NCBI GenBank assembly: GCA_963835735.1
Contig: CAWIGP010000009.1
Location: 124,001-188,000, forward strand
Direction: 5' to 3'
DNA length: 64,000 bases
DNA from: DASQMT01 sp963835735
GTDB taxonomy: Bacteria > Actinomycetota > Thermoleophilia > Solirubrobacterales > Solirubrobacteraceae
In this document: positions 53,250 to 62,005 of the stretch, piece after piece
Layout: every line of letters begins with the position of its first letter
How positions within the stretch are numbered: position 1 is the first letter of the stretch
Position numbers and translations under genes: made by a program
The notes under the pieces: generated by a model
The model's database searches: none
Told to the model about the DNA's origin: nothing
What the model saw: the letters and a program-made list of their open reading frames with translations, nothing else

Positions 53250-54260
53250 CTACCCGATGAGCACCGGCGTGCCGAGCGAGACGCGACCGAAGAGGTCGAT
53301 CACGTCCGGGACCGTCATGCGGATGCAGCCGTGCGAGGCGCGCGTGCCGATCGACCACGGCTCGCCGGTGCCGTGGATCCCCACCGATCCGGCGACGCCG
53401 ATCCAGCGCGCCTTGAGCGGGTTGTTCGGAGCGCCGCCGCCGACCGACTGGCCGGCCATCTCGCCCGCCCACGGCGAGTTCGGCGCCGTCCAGGTCGGAT
53501 TGACCTGCTTGCTCTGGACCGCGAACCGGCCGGTCGGCGTCGGATACGCGGGCTGGCCGACTGCGACGCCGTAGCCCTTGACGAACTTGAGCCGCTTGAA
53601 CAGCCGCAGCCGGAAGTGGTCGCGGTCGATCGTGATCACCGTCGGGTACGCCTTCTTGAGCTCCTTGGTGCGGATCCTGGGCGTGACGCGCTGGAGCCCG
53701 CCGGCGATCTCGCGCGCCACCGCCGGATCGGCGACGGCCGCCTGGATCGCCTTCACGACCGGCTCGACGTCGAGCGAGCGGCCCTTGCGGCCGGGGCGCT
53801 TGATCAGCCTCGTGAGCGTGATCCTGACGCGAGCGTCGCGCGGGGCGACGTGCACGCTCTTCGCGGTCCGCCGGACGAAGCGCCAGACCGGCTTGCGCTT
53901 GTAGCTCACCGACGGCGTGGCCGACGCGGGCGGGAGCGAGCCGTCCGGCGCCGGCGGCGCCGCACGCCCGGCGTAGAGCGCGCGCAGCGCGGTGTTGTCG
54001 GCGCGGAACTTGAACTTGATCGCCGCCATCTTCAGCGCGAAGCGCCGGCCCGCGGCGCTGACCACGACGTCCTGCGCCAGCAACGGTCCGAGCGTCTGCT
54101 CGAGCTTGGCGGTCGCCTCGGGCACCGTGAGGTTGCCCACGTCCACACCGGCGACCGTCACCCCGGCGCGGATCCGTTCCTCCGGGGGCGGAGGCGTCTG
54201 TGCGCTCGCACCGGCCGGGATCAACAGCGTGAGCAGCACGATCGCAAGGGCCGGGCGCAT
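53250..54260 (-). CDS. L,D-transpeptidase (YkuD family)
   Basis: 336 residues. Sec signal MRPALAIVLLTLLIPAGASA, then a PG_binding_4-like region (VTVAGVDVGNLTVPEATAKL, repeated around 130-220) and a C-terminal YkuD catalytic domain with His296 in HGTGEP and the SHGCIRM motif (Cys312). It forms 3-3 crosslinks or attaches proteins in the peptidoglycan, acting outside the membrane. All catalytic residues are present. Confidence 0.92.
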   Translation of the reverse strand: MRPALAIVLLTLLIPAGASAQTPPPPEERIRAGVTVAGVDVGNLTVPEATAKLEQTLGPLLAQDVVVSAAGRRFALKMAAIKFKFRADNTALRALYAGRAAPPAPDGSLPPASATPSVSYKRKPVWRFVRRTAKSVHVAPRDARVRITLTRLIKRPGRKGRSLDVEPVVKAIQAAVADPAVAREIAGGLQRVTPRIRTKELKKAYPTVITIDRDHFRLRLFKRLKFVKGYGVAVGQPAYPTPTGRFAVQSKQVNPTWTAPNSPWAGEMAGQSVGGGAPNNPLKARWIGVAGSVGIHGTGEPWSIGTRASHGCIRMTVPDVIDLFGRVSLGTPVLIG

Positions 54261-54280
54261 GGGCGACCAGGGTAGCCGGA

Positions 54281-55375
54281 TCAGGCGGCGGAACGCCGGG
54301 GCCGGCGCCGAGGGCCCACCTCATGCTCGGCCAGGAAGCGGTCGAGCAGCGCCCAGGTGGTCCGGCGCGCGGCACGGCCCGTCAGCACGCCGAGGTGCCC
54401 GCCGGGCGCGGTCTCGAGCCGCACGGACGCGGCAGCGGGCAGCAGGTCGCCGACGTGGTGGCACGCGGCGACCGGCGCGATCCCGTCTCCCTCGCCGGCG
54501 ATCGCGAGCACCGGCACGCGCACGTCGGCCAGGTCGAGCGTTCGGTCCGACAGCGCCAGCCGGCCGTCGGCGAGGTCGTTGGTGCGGAAGAAGCGGTGAT
54601 ACAGCTGGCCGAACGTGCGGCCGGGGTACGCGTGCATGCCGTCCATGAACGCGTCGACCGCCTCGATCTGCGCGAGCAGGTCGCGATCGTTGATGTTGCG
54701 GAGGATCGTCCATGGCTTCAGCACGTACTTGTCGATGCCCACGAGCTGATAGCCGCGCTTGACCAGCGGCGCCGGCGCGCCGCCGAGGAGCCGATAGAGC
54801 TGGGTCACGACCTGGCCCTGGGTGAGCGCCGCGATCGGCCGCAGCGGCGCGACCAGCGGCACGCGCGAGAAGTCGAACGGGCTCCCGACGAGCGCGGTCG
54901 ACGCCACGGCCAGGCGCGGATCCGCGCACGAGGCGAGCAGCGCGAGGATGCCTCCCAGCGACCAGCCGACGAGCTGCACCGGCCGGTCGCCCGCAGCGGC
55001 CGAGACCGCGCGCACCGCGCTCGGGATCACGTCCTCGATCCAGTGCTCGAGACCCAGCGAGCGGTCGCTGAAGCCCACCGGGCCGTAGTCGACGAGGTAG
55101 GTCTCGTGCCCGCGCTGGAGCAGGTGCTCGGCGACCGAGCAGCCGCGGCGCAGGTCGAAGCAGACCGCGGGCGCCGCGAGCGGCGGCACGAGCAGCACCG
55201 GGAGCGAGCTCCCCGCCCGGCGCAGCGGGAGGTATCGGTGGACGCGCCGCTGCGGCCCCTCGTCGATCAGCTCCGACGGCATCCTGCGCATGTCGGCGAT
55301 GCCGCCGCGCAGCGTCGCGTCGTAGAGGTTGGCGGCGGCGGTGATCGCGTGGGTGGCGCTCGGGACCCTGAACAT
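54281..55375 (-). CDS. PhaC-like alpha/beta hydrolase
   Basis: 364 residues from ATG 55375. VLLVPPLAAPAVCFDLRRGC, HETYLVDYGPVGFSDRSLGL and VQLVGWSLGGILALLASCAD follow class III PHA-synthase order, with Asp in EGDGIAPVAACHHV and His in PGGHLGVLTG. The nucleophile elbow is G-W-S-L-G-G, Ser instead of the Cys of true polyhydroxyalkanoate synthases. It is therefore more likely a hydrolase or acyltransferase of that fold. Divergent from the EcsC gene with 43 bases between starts. Confidence 0.83.
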   Translation of the reverse strand: MFRVPSATHAITAAANLYDATLRGGIADMRRMPSELIDEGPQRRVHRYLPLRRAGSSLPVLLVPPLAAPAVCFDLRRGCSVAEHLLQRGHETYLVDYGPVGFSDRSLGLEHWIEDVIPSAVRAVSAAAGDRPVQLVGWSLGGILALLASCADPRLAVASTALVGSPFDFSRVPLVAPLRPIAALTQGQVVTQLYRLLGGAPAPLVKRGYQLVGIDKYVLKPWTILRNINDRDLLAQIEAVDAFMDGMHAYPGRTFGQLYHRFFRTNDLADGRLALSDRTLDLADVRVPVLAIAGEGDGIAPVAACHHVGDLLPAAASVRLETAPGGHLGVLTGRAARRTTWALLDRFLAEHEVGPRRRPRRSAA

Positions 55376-55418
55376 CTCGCGAGGAGATGATGGCGGCCGC
55401 TCGCCTACCCTGCCGGGG

Positions 55419-56051
55419 ATGGAATACGCGGCCTCGGCACGAGAGTTGCCTCCCGGCCTCTGGGACCGGTTGCGGCTGGACCCGATCCGCGCGCCGGAGC
55501 ACATCTCGCTCGCCGCCGCGAAGTCGTTCGGGCCGCAGGCGGAGCGGTGGGCGAACGAGAAGCGCTCCCGCTTCAAGGTCGCGCCGAAGGAGCTCGGGAA
55601 GATGGCGAAGAAGCGCCACGCGACGCTCGCGCGCTTCGAGGGCGCGGCGACCGGCGTCGGCGGGGTCGTGACGATGGTGCCGGACCTGGTCGCGCTCGCC
55701 TGGATCCAGTCGCGCCTCGTCTTCTACGTCGCCGCCGCCTACGGCTACGACCCGAGGGACCCGATGCGCCCGGCCGAGGCGCTCGTCATATTCGACTTCT
55801 ACCCCGACCCGGTGACCGCGCGCCGCGCGCTCGACGGGATCGGCTCGACGGTCGTGGAGGCGTACATCGGCTCGCGGGTGCAGCGTGAGGAGGCGCTCGC
55901 GCTGCGGCTGGCGAAGATGCTCGGCATCCGCTCGGCGCGCAAGCTGGCCGGACGGCTCATCCCCGGCGTCGCGATCCTGTTCAACGCGGTCGGCAACGAG
56001 CGCCGCACGCGCGCGCTGGCCGACAAGGCGATCAGGTTCTACGGCGGCTGA
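55419..56051 (+). CDS. EcsC-family protein
   Basis: 210 residues from ATG 55419, which follows CCGGGG and starts a continuous fold. ARFEGAATGVGGVVTMVPDL, LVALAWIQSRLVFYVAAAYG, DPRDPMRPAEALVIFDFYPD and KLAGRLIPGVAILFNAVGNE are the EcsC pattern (YGYDP, amphipathic G/A-rich helices). The family is named after a gene next to an ABC exporter in Bacillus; its biochemical role is unknown, with membrane association probable. Confidence 0.82.
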   Translation: MEYAASARELPPGLWDRLRLDPIRAPEHISLAAAKSFGPQAERWANEKRSRFKVAPKELGKMAKKRHATLARFEGAATGVGGVVTMVPDLVALAWIQSRLVFYVAAAYGYDPRDPMRPAEALVIFDFYPDPVTARRALDGIGSTVVEAYIGSRVQREEALALRLAKMLGIRSARKLAGRLIPGVAILFNAVGNERRTRALADKAIRFYGG

Positions 56052-56729
56052 TCACGGCCCGCCGTAGACGGGGATCGCGGCGCCGGTCGTGGGCGCCGAC
56101 TCGTCGCTGCAGAGGAACCGGATCACCGCCGCGATCTGCTCCGGCGGCGTCAGCTTCGCGTGCTGCTCAGGCGGCATCGCCGCTCGGTTGGCGGGCGTGT
56201 CGATCACCAACGGCAGCACCGCGTTGCAGCGCACGCCGTCGGCGGCGTGCTCGCGCGCGACGACCTGCACGAACGTCATCACCGCCGCCTTTGACGCGCA
56301 GTAACCGGACGCGCCGGCGAACGGGTACAGCGCGGAGCGCGACGACATGCAGACGATCGCGCCGCCGCCCGCGGCGACGAGCGCGGGGAGCGCCGCCTGG
56401 GTGACGAGGTACGTGGGGCGGAGATTGAGCGCGAACTGGGCCTCGAACACCTCGAGCGGCGTGGTCGCGACGGGCTGGTCGGCCGCGAAACCGCCGACGA
56501 GGTTGACGAGCGCCTGCAACGGGGCGCGCTCGCGCGCGAGCGCGACGACCCGCGCGGCCTCCGCAGCGTCGGTGAGGTCCGCCTCGACGACCTCCGCTCC
56601 CTCCAGGTCGGCCGGCGCGAGGTCCGGCACGACGACCTGCCAGCCGCTCGCGACGAATGCGCCGACGACCGCGCGCCCGAGCGCGCCGGTCCCCCCGGTG
56701 ATGAGAGCCGAACGCTCCACGTCGCGCAT
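56052..56729 (-). CDS. Short-chain dehydrogenase/reductase
   Basis: 225 residues from ATG 56729. Rossmann motif LITGGTGALGRAVVGAFVAS, LVNLVGGFAA (NAG variant), catalytic Ser in CMSSRSA and Tyr-Cys-Ala-Ser-Lys in SGYCASKAAVM, and closing GAAIPVYGG. The Asp after the second strand (VVPDLAP) suggests NAD. The substrate is unknown. The start lies 40 bases from the divergent HD-domain gene, so a shared control region is likely. Confidence 0.88.
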   Translation of the reverse strand: MRDVERSALITGGTGALGRAVVGAFVASGWQVVVPDLAPADLEGAEVVEADLTDAAEAARVVALARERAPLQALVNLVGGFAADQPVATTPLEVFEAQFALNLRPTYLVTQAALPALVAAGGGAIVCMSSRSALYPFAGASGYCASKAAVMTFVQVVAREHAADGVRCNAVLPLVIDTPANRAAMPPEQHAKLTPPEQIAAVIRFLCSDESAPTTGAAIPVYGGP

Positions 56730-56769
56730 CTTGCCATCCCGTCCGGTCCCGGAACTACCTTCCGACGCG

Positions 56770-57684
56770 ATGCTGCTGCGTGAGCTGATCGACGGACAGG
56801 AACTGGACCTGGTCCTGCTCGTGCGCGAGCTGCGCGGCGGCGGGCAGCGCAGGCTCGTGCTCGGCGACCGCAGCGGCACCGTGACAGCGGCGCTGCCCGA
56901 CGGCGAAGCGGCGGCGTACGAGCATGGCGCCGCGGTCCGTGTGCGCGGGCGCTACAGCGACGGCGAGATCGCGCTCAGCGCGCTGCGCGCCGCCCGCGCC
57001 GACGAGATCGACTACGACGCGCTGCTCGACGGGCCGCCGCGCGACGCGGCGCAGATGGAGGCCGACCTGCGCGACCTGATCGCGACGATCCAGAACCCGC
57101 ACCTGCGCGAGCTGCTCGACGCGCTGGTCGGCCCCGAGTCGGACACGTGGCCGCGCTTCCGCGACGCGCCGGCCGCCAAGCGCTACCACCAGGCGTACCG
57201 CCACGGACTGCTCGAGCACTCGCTGACCGTCGCGCAGTCGGTCTCCTCGATCTCGGCCACGTTCCCGGGGATCGACCGCGACGTCGCGATCACCGGCGCG
57301 CTGCTGCACGACGTCGGCAAGCTCGACGCCTATACCGCCGACCCGCTGGCGATCGACCTGACCGACGCGGGCAAGCTGCAGGGCGAGATCCCGCTCGGCT
57401 ACTACCGCGTGCGCCGCCTGATCGACGAGCTCCCGGGCTTCCCCGCTGACCTCGCGGCGGCCGTGCTGCACATCATCCTCAGCCACCACGGCGCGCTCGA
57501 GCACGGCTCGCCGGTCGTGCCGTGCACGCGCGAGGCGACGCTCGTGCACATGATCGACAACCTCGGCGGCCGGCTCGGCTCCTTCGACCGGCTGGAGAAG
57601 CAGCTGCCGGACGGCTCGCGCTGGTCGGGCTACGACCGCGCGCTCGGCGGCGGCGCGTTCTTCGCCGACCGCGAGGCGGCGTAG
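56770..57684 (+). CDS. OB-fold plus HD-domain nuclease (YhaM-like 3'-5' exoribonuclease)
   Basis: 304 residues. N-terminal OB-type region (LVLLVRELRGGGQRRLVLGD, VRVRGRYSDGEIALSALRAA) and a C-terminal HD domain with metal ligands in RHGLLEHSLTVAQS, ITGALLHDVGKLDAYT, HIILSHHGALEHGSP and LVHMIDNLGGRL. This is the YhaM/CBF1 domain order, seen in RNA 3'-5' exonucleases. It ends one base before the stop of the convergent DHp gene. Confidence 0.87.
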   Translation: MLLRELIDGQELDLVLLVRELRGGGQRRLVLGDRSGTVTAALPDGEAAAYEHGAAVRVRGRYSDGEIALSALRAARADEIDYDALLDGPPRDAAQMEADLRDLIATIQNPHLRELLDALVGPESDTWPRFRDAPAAKRYHQAYRHGLLEHSLTVAQSVSSISATFPGIDRDVAITGALLHDVGKLDAYTADPLAIDLTDAGKLQGEIPLGYYRVRRLIDELPGFPADLAAAVLHIILSHHGALEHGSPVVPCTREATLVHMIDNLGGRLGSFDRLEKQLPDGSRWSGYDRALGGGAFFADREAA

Positions 57685-57685
57685 C

Positions 57686-57892
57686 TCAGTCGAGCTGGGC
57701 GGCGTCGATCAGCTCGCGCATCTCGACGCCGGCGTTCAGCACGCGCGTGGCGTAGTCGCGGCGCTGGTCGTCGGTCAGCTCGCGGTCGCTCGCGAGCAGC
57801 TCGGCGAACCCGATCACCACGGTCAGCGGAGTGCGCAGGTCGTGGCGCAGCCGGTTGGGACCCTCGGGCTCAGCCACGGGCGAGACCGGCAC
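57686..57892 (-). CDS. DHp-only histidine kinase fragment or mini-protein (68 aa)
   Basis: The whole product is a HisKA dimerisation helix pair. RHDLRTPLTVVIGFAELL contains the H-box with phospho-acceptor His17, and the second helix is RRDYATRVLNAGVEMRELID. No ATP-binding (HATPase) domain or sensor exists here, and the next gene downstream is convergent. The ATG overlaps the response-regulator gene by 23 bases. It may be a phosphotransfer adaptor or the stub of a lost kinase. Confidence 0.7.
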   Translation of the reverse strand: MPVSPVAEPEGPNRLRHDLRTPLTVVIGFAELLASDRELTDDQRRDYATRVLNAGVEMRELIDAAQLD

Positions 57893-58520
57893 CGTCGGGC
57901 GGCGAGATGAAGCCCTCGCGCAGCGCGATCGCGATCGCGTGCACGCGCGTGTGCGCCTCGAGCTTGCCCATCGCGTTGCGGATGTGCGTCTTGACGGTCT
58001 CCGCCGACAGCACGAGGCGCTCGGCCACCTGCTCGCCGGTCAGGCCCTGGGCGAGCAGGTCGAGGATCTCGCGCTCGCGGTTGGAGAGCGACGGCAGGCG
58101 CTCGGTCGAGCGGCGCGAGAGCAGCGCGGGGCGCAGCCGCGGGTCGACGTAGCTGCCGCCCCGCGCGACGAGCGAGAGCGCGTCGACCAGCTCGCGCGGA
58201 GAGCCGTCCTTCAGTGCGTAGCCGCGGGCGCCGGAGTCGAGGCCGCTGAACAGCAGCTCCTCCTCCGAGGAGCCGGTGTAGAGCACGATCCGGCGCTCGG
58301 GGTCGTCGCGCAGCAGCCGCCGCGTGAGCTCGATGCCGTCGTCGTCGCCGAGGCGGATGTCGACCAGCGCGACGTCCGGCGCCAGCTCGTCCACGAGCCG
58401 CCGCCCCTCCGCCGCCGTGCCCGCGGTGCCGACGACGTCGCACCCCTCGCGGCCGAGGAGCAGCTCCAGCCCTTCCCGGAGCGCCTGGTGGTCTTCGATG
58501 AGGACGAGGCGCAGCGACAC
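57870..58520 (-). CDS. NarL/FixJ-type response regulator
   Basis: 216 residues from GTG 58520, just before the first receiver strand (LRLVLIEDHQALREGLELLL). Receiver residues: Glu9-Asp10, phosphorylation site Asp54 in VALVDIRLGDDDG and Lys in YALKDGS. The LuxR output domain follows: LSNREREILDLLAQGLTGEQ, SAETVKTHIRNAMGKLEAHT. Phosphorylation may come from the overlapping DHp protein (57686) or from a distant kinase. Divergent from the WYL gene. Confidence 0.9.
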   Translation of the reverse strand: MSLRLVLIEDHQALREGLELLLGREGCDVVGTAGTAAEGRRLVDELAPDVALVDIRLGDDDGIELTRRLLRDDPERRIVLYTGSSEEELLFSGLDSGARGYALKDGSPRELVDALSLVARGGSYVDPRLRPALLSRRSTERLPSLSNREREILDLLAQGLTGEQVAERLVLSAETVKTHIRNAMGKLEAHTRVHAIAIALREGFISPPDGAGLARG

Positions 58521-58638
58521 GACTTTGTGTGTATCGGCAGATGCCACCAGAACCCTATTCCCCCGCCAGTTCGCAAACAGCGCGGAATCTTCGTGCCGTG
58601 ACAGCCTATGCCGCCCGCCCCGCCACAGGCCGCGCTCT

Positions 58639-60699
58639 ATGGTGGGCTTCGTGGCCAAGGACACCGAGAAGCTGATCCGCCAGCTCAGCCTGATCTCGTA
58701 TCTGATGGCCGAGCGGCGACCGGTGACGGCCACGGAGATCCGGCGCGACGTGGAGGGCTACTCGGACATGACCGAGGACGCGTTCGCGCGGCGCTTCTAC
58801 GCCGACCGGGCCGAGCTGGACTCGCTCGGCATCCATCTCTCGGTCGACCGGCCCGCGGACGGCTTCTCCGAGCAGGAGAACTACTCGCTCGCTCCGGAGG
58901 CCTTCTTCCTGCCCGCCGTGGAGTTCACCGACGCCGAGCTGGCCGCGCTGCAGACCGCGCTGGCGCTGCTCGACGGCGAGTTCGCCTACGCCGAGCCGCT
59001 GCGGCTGGCGCTCCAGCAGCTGAGCTGGGGCCGTCCCAGCCCGCTCGGCTCCCCGGCCCAGCGCGCAATCGGCCTCGGCATCACCGGGTCGGCCGGGGGC
59101 GGCGAGCTGTCGGCGCGGCTGGCGAAGGTCGACACGGCGATCTACCGGCGCAAGCGGATCGAGTTCGAGTACTTCACGATGCAGCGCGGCGAGACCGCGC
59201 TGCGCAAGGTCGACCCGTACGAGCTGCTGTTCGAGGGCGGGCAGTTCTACCTCGTCGGCTACTCCCACGAGCGCGGCGACATCCGCGTGTTCCGGCTCTC
59301 GCGCATCCGCGGCAAGGTCGCGTACGCGACCAAGGCCGAGCACGACTTCCAGCGCCCCGACGACTTCGACCCGCGCCGCTACGCCAACCGCATCCCGTGG
59401 CAGCTCGGCGAGGCGCGCGAGACGGCCGAGATCTGGGTCTCGGACCGGATCGCGTGGCACGTCGAGCGCAACTTCGGGCGCTACGGGGAGCTGACCGAGG
59501 CCGAAGAGGGCGGCCGCATATTCCGCACGCCGTACGCGATCTCGCGGCTCGTGCTCGCGTGGGCGATCGGCTACGAGCAGCACGTCCGGGTGCTCGGCCC
59601 GCCGGAGCTGGCGGAGGAGCTGCACCGGCGGCTCGACCGGGTCGCCGAGCTGCACCGCGGCGAGCCGTTCGTGTCCGTGGAGGCGGGCCGCAGGCCCGCG
59701 CCGATCGTCGAGCGCAACGACGGAACGCGCGAGCGCGAGGCGGCCGGCATCCGCCCGGAGCGCTTCGCGCGGCTGGTCACGCTCGCGTCCGTGCTGATCC
59801 GGGCCGGTCGCGCCGGGGAACGCCTCGACGCCGCCGAGGTGTGCGAGCGGCTGCAGATGTCGCCGCAGGAGCTGCGCGAGGACGTCGCGGTGCTCAACGT
59901 CGTCAACTTCGGCGGCGGCGCGTACGTGCTCTATGCCGAGGTCCTGCCGAGCGGCGAGATCGAGGTCGACCCGGAGCCGTACTCCGACACGTTCGACCGC
60001 CCGGCGCGGCTGCTCCCGATCGAGGCGCGGGCGCTGCTGGCCGCGATCGAGCTGCTGGGCGTCCACCTGTCCGAGCACCTGCCGACCGCGCGCGACAAGC
60101 TCGAGCGGGCGCTCGGCGACATCGCGAAGGAGGGCCTGCTGGTCTCCAACGCGCGCACCGACGACGCGATCGCGCGGCAGGTCGGCGAGGCGATCGAGGC
60201 GGGCCGGCTGATCGAGCTCGAGTACTACGCCGAGAACGAGGACGAGTTCTCCACGCGGATCGCCGAGCCGTACGCGCTGATCAACAGCCGCGAGGGCTGG
60301 TACGTGCGCGTGTTCGACCCGGTGAAGGACGACATGCGCAGCTTCCGGCTGGACCGGATCAAGCGGATCGACGTGCTCGACCAGCGCTACGAGCGGCGGC
60401 CCGACCTCGACGCGATCGCCGACGTCGAGGGCTGGCAGCGGACCGGCGAGGTCGAGGGCTCGCGCGTCGCGCACGTGTGGATCTCGCCCGAGCACGCGCG
60501 CTGGATCGCCGAGGATCGCACCGTGCTGGCCGAGCTCGACGACGGCGCGATCATCGTCGAGTGGGCGTTCAAGGGCGAGCGCTACCTCGTCAAGCAGATC
60601 CTCAAGGAGGCGGGCGACGCCGCCGTCCTCGAGCCCGCCGACGTGCGCGAGCACGTCCTCGCCGCCGCCGAGCGGCTTTTGACACCCTCCTCGCGGTGA
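58639..60699 (+). CDS. Tandem WYL-domain regulator (PafB/PafC-like fusion)
   Basis: 686 residues from ATG 58639; GTG 58651 (before AKDTEKLIRQLSLISYLMAE) is an equally good start. Two PafBC units are fused. The first has a winged helix-turn-helix at 5-80 and a WYL domain (RIEFEYFTMQRGE, DPYELLFEGGQFYLVGYSHE). The second has an HTH at about 375-430 (LDAAEVCERLQMSPQELRED) and a WYL domain (LIELEYYAENEDE, EPYALINSREGWYVRVFDPV). PafB and PafC act together in the actinobacterial DNA-damage response. The fused form suggests the same role, but no pup-proteasome genes are in view. The next gene overlaps by four bases. Confidence 0.87.
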   Translation: MVGFVAKDTEKLIRQLSLISYLMAERRPVTATEIRRDVEGYSDMTEDAFARRFYADRAELDSLGIHLSVDRPADGFSEQENYSLAPEAFFLPAVEFTDAELAALQTALALLDGEFAYAEPLRLALQQLSWGRPSPLGSPAQRAIGLGITGSAGGGELSARLAKVDTAIYRRKRIEFEYFTMQRGETALRKVDPYELLFEGGQFYLVGYSHERGDIRVFRLSRIRGKVAYATKAEHDFQRPDDFDPRRYANRIPWQLGEARETAEIWVSDRIAWHVERNFGRYGELTEAEEGGRIFRTPYAISRLVLAWAIGYEQHVRVLGPPELAEELHRRLDRVAELHRGEPFVSVEAGRRPAPIVERNDGTREREAAGIRPERFARLVTLASVLIRAGRAGERLDAAEVCERLQMSPQELREDVAVLNVVNFGGGAYVLYAEVLPSGEIEVDPEPYSDTFDRPARLLPIEARALLAAIELLGVHLSEHLPTARDKLERALGDIAKEGLLVSNARTDDAIARQVGEAIEAGRLIELEYYAENEDEFSTRIAEPYALINSREGWYVRVFDPVKDDMRSFRLDRIKRIDVLDQRYERRPDLDAIADVEGWQRTGEVEGSRVAHVWISPEHARWIAEDRTVLAELDDGAIIVEWAFKGERYLVKQILKEAGDAAVLEPADVREHVLAAAERLLTPSSR

Positions 60700-61145
60700 G
60701 CCGCCGCGCGCAGATCGTGATGACCGCCGACGAGGTGGCGGTCCTGCTCGAGGAGTCGCGCACGGTGACGTGCGCGACGAACGGCCGCGACGGCTGGCCG
60801 CACCTGATGCCGCTCTGGTACGTGATCAGGGACGGCGAGCTGTGGGCCTGGACCTACGCGAAGTCGCAGAAGGCGCGCAACCTCGAGCGCGACCGCCGCT
60901 GCACGCTGCAGGTCGAGACCGGGACCGAGTACGCCGAGCTGCGCGGCGTGATGCTCGCCTGCGAGGCGGTCATCCACCGCGATCTCGACACCGTCGCGGC
61001 GCTGGGGGCCGAACTCGGCGTCCGCTACGGCGGTGCCGACCTGGCGGCCGCGATGCGCACGCAGGCGCCCAAGCGCGTCGGCCTGCAGTTCGTCGAGCGC
61101 CGCCGCGCGAGCTGGGACCACCGCAAGCTGGGAGGCACCTATTGA
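60696..61145 (+). CDS. Pyridoxamine 5'-phosphate oxidase-fold (FMN/F420-binding) protein
   Basis: 149 residues from GTG 60696, which overlaps the WYL stop (ATG 60720 is an alternative). A split beta-barrel flavin-binding fold is visible: TVTCATNGRDGWPHLMPLWY, ELWAWTYAKSQKARNLERDR with the KARNL segment that contacts F420 or FMN phosphate, and CTLQVETGTEYAELRGVML. Members reduce diverse substrates with F420H2 or bind FMN. Which cofactor is used is not certain. It overlaps rfbA by four bases (TTGA). Confidence 0.82.
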   Translation: MSRRAQIVMTADEVAVLLEESRTVTCATNGRDGWPHLMPLWYVIRDGELWAWTYAKSQKARNLERDRRCTLQVETGTEYAELRGVMLACEAVIHRDLDTVAALGAELGVRYGGADLAAAMRTQAPKRVGLQFVERRRASWDHRKLGGTY

Positions 61146-62005
61146 AGGGGATCATCCTCGCCGGGGGATCGGGAACGCGCCTGTACCCGATCACGCAGGG
61201 AATCTCGAAGCAGATCATGCCGGTCTACGACAAGCCGATGATCTACTACCCGCTCTCGACGCTGATGCTGGCGGGGATCCGCGAGATCCTGATCATCACG
61301 ACGCCGGTCGACCAGGAGCAGTTCCGTCGCCTGCTGGGCGACGGCTCCCAGTTCGGCTGCCGCTTCGTGTATGTGACGCAGGCCGAGCCGCGCGGGCTCG
61401 CCGACGCGTTCATCGTCGGCGCCGACTTCATCGGCGACGACGCCGTCGCGATGATCCTGGGCGACAACATCTTCTACGGCTACGGCCTCGGCGAGCAGCT
61501 CAAGCAGCTGACCGATCCCGACGGCGGTGCCGTGTTCGCGTACCACGTCGCCGACCCCGAGCGCTACGGGGTGGTCGAGTTCGACGAGCAGCGCCACGCG
61601 GTCTCGATCGAGGAGAAGCCGGCGCGGCCGAAGTCCAAGTATGCGGTCGTCGGGCTCTACTTCTACGACAACGACGTCGTCGAGATCGCGCGCGGCATCA
61701 AGCCGAGCGCGCGCGGCGAGATCGAGATCACCGACGTCAACCGTGCCTACCTCGCGCGCGGCAAGCTGCGGGTGGGCGTGCTCGACCGCGGCACGGCGTG
61801 GCTCGACACCGGCACGTTCGACTCGCTCATGCAGGCGGCGGAGTTCGTGCGCGTGATCGAGGAGCGCCAGGGGCTGCGGATCGGCTCGCCCGAGGAGATC
61901 GCCTGGCGCGAGGGGTTCATCTCCGACGCGGACCTCCGTGCGCTCGCGCAGCCGCTCGTCAAGAGCGGCTACGGCGAGTACCTGCTCACGCTGCTCGACG
62001 GCTGA
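61142..62005 (+). CDS. rfbA: Glucose-1-phosphate thymidylyltransferase
   Basis: 287 residues, normal RfbA length. KGIILAGGSGTRLYPITQGI is the nucleotide loop. SKQIMPVYDKPMIYYPLSTL, MILGDNIFYGYGL and YGVVEFDE follow, with AVVGLYFYDNDVVEIAR and TAWLDTGTFDSLMQAAEFV closing. It makes dTDP-glucose from dTTP and glucose 1-phosphate, the first step to dTDP-rhamnose for cell-surface glycans. TTG 61142 is chosen since the motif begins at codon 2. Its end overlaps the convergent HAD gene by 20 bases. Confidence 0.95.
   Translation: MKGIILAGGSGTRLYPITQGISKQIMPVYDKPMIYYPLSTLMLAGIREILIITTPVDQEQFRRLLGDGSQFGCRFVYVTQAEPRGLADAFIVGADFIGDDAVAMILGDNIFYGYGLGEQLKQLTDPDGGAVFAYHVADPERYGVVEFDEQRHAVSIEEKPARPKSKYAVVGLYFYDNDVVEIARGIKPSARGEIEITDVNRAYLARGKLRVGVLDRGTAWLDTGTFDSLMQAAEFVRVIEERQGLRIGSPEEIAWREGFISDADLRALAQPLVKSGYGEYLLTLLDG

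Noticed and set aside
58606..60654. A 682-codon minus-strand frame opposite the WYL regulator
   Set aside because: It is a codon-bias shadow of the WYL gene.
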